Part shown: in pieces, positions 13,861 through 14,068 of the stretch
Layout: each line of letters opens with the position of its first letter
Position numbering within the stretch: position 1 is the stretch's first letter
Program-made: the position numbers and the translations under genes
Notes under the pieces: model-generated
The model's input: only the letters and a program-made list of their open reading frames with translations
Told to the model about the DNA's origin: nothing
The model's database searches: none
DNA from: JBGOUJ01 sp041477005
Lineage (GTDB): Bacteria; Acidobacteriota; Terriglobia; Bryobacterales; JACQDG01
DNA length: 14,068 nucleotides
NCBI GenBank assembly: GCA_041477005.1
Contig: JBGOUJ010000139.1
Coordinates: forward strand, 1 to 14,068
Reading direction: 5' to 3'

Positions 13861-14068
13861 GTGCTCCGAATCGAGGTAGAACCCTGGACGGAGATGGTGA
13901 AGCACGCCTGCGCGGCCTATCCCGACGAGTGCGTGGGGGTGATGCTCGGCTCGAGCGACGGCGACGCCAAGGTCGTGCGGGTGTCGCTGCCGATGGAAAA
14001 CGTGAGTCGCGGCTCGCAGCGCCAGCGCTACAAGCTGGATAGCGGCGATCTGCTGGCGGCCGACGTCG
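13861..14068 (+). CDS. JAMM/MPN+ metalloprotease, Mec-type (5' part only)
   Basis: Sixty-nine codons are visible before the window ends. MLRIEVEPWTEMVKHACAAY, followed by PDECVGVMLG, matches the opening of bacterial JAMM (Mov34/MPN/PAD-1) proteases, with E23 as the catalytic glutamate. ENVSRGSQRQRYKLD corresponds to the conserved segment before the zinc site. The zinc ligands (HxHPxxxxxPSxxD) would lie beyond the window and cannot be checked. In mycobacteria the equivalent Mec+ cuts cysteine from the ubiquitin-like carrier CysO after CysM has joined the two. The GTG start is two bases after the cysM stop and has a good ribosome-binding site, so the two are surely co-transcribed. A carrier protein and an E1-like activating enzyme would be expected next. 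Confidence 0.85.
   Translation, partial: MLRIEVEPWTEMVKHACAAYPDECVGVMLGSSDGDAKVVRVSLPMENVSRGSQRQRYKLDSGDLLAADV

Overview
The window (14,068 bases, GC-rich, genes on both strands in mostly one- or two-gene units) looks like a bacterial chromosome, most likely an Acidobacteriota member of the Solibacter/Bryobacterales type. That placement is an inference. It rests on the secreted NYTC-type hypothetical protein, the mix of exported hydrolases, -10 boxes sitting a few bases before start codons, and several families of short-unit hairpin repeats between genes.

Layout. Positions 1-1523 hold the 3' end of lysS and then a LolC/LolE-type permease; a 33-bp-arm hairpin repeat lies between them and supplies the end of lysS. 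Positions 1554-4157 hold two divergent alpha/beta hydrolases: a small cytoplasmic carboxylesterase (minus) and an exported CocE/NonD-type acyl hydrolase (plus). Positions 4196-4605 are decayed: an NAD-dependent epimerase reduced to its two ends, then a cluster of three GC-rich hairpins. Positions 4606-7387 hold citrate synthase (minus) and an exported protein of unknown function (plus), divergent around an AT-rich promoter region. Positions 7350-10449 are a minus-strand pair, a class III aminotransferase and a neutral-ceramidase-like exported protein, with two hairpin repeats between them; the ceramidase-like gene overlaps its convergent neighbour by 38 bases. Positions 10589-12274 hold an exported gamma-glutamyltransferase-like protein. 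Positions 12344-12769 hold a small conserved-looking hypothetical protein. Positions 12923 to the end hold a CysM-type cysteine synthase followed by the start of a JAMM/MPN+ metalloprotease gene.

How they work together. Most units are housekeeping (tRNA charging, lipoprotein sorting, TCA cycle) or exported hydrolases for scavenging peptides, esters and amides. The clearest pathway link is the final pair: a cysteine synthase next to a JAMM protease is the signature of cysteine synthesis from a ubiquitin-like sulfide carrier (the CysO/CysM/Mec+ system of mycobacteria). The least explained signal is the intergenic repeats. Three two-armed hairpins and one lone arm, with 9-10-base units of different sequence, sit between genes; several share a flank resembling GAAAAAATCGAATTGG, and gene 3' ends run into two of the repeat tracts. 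All reading was by eye; no search or folding program was run.
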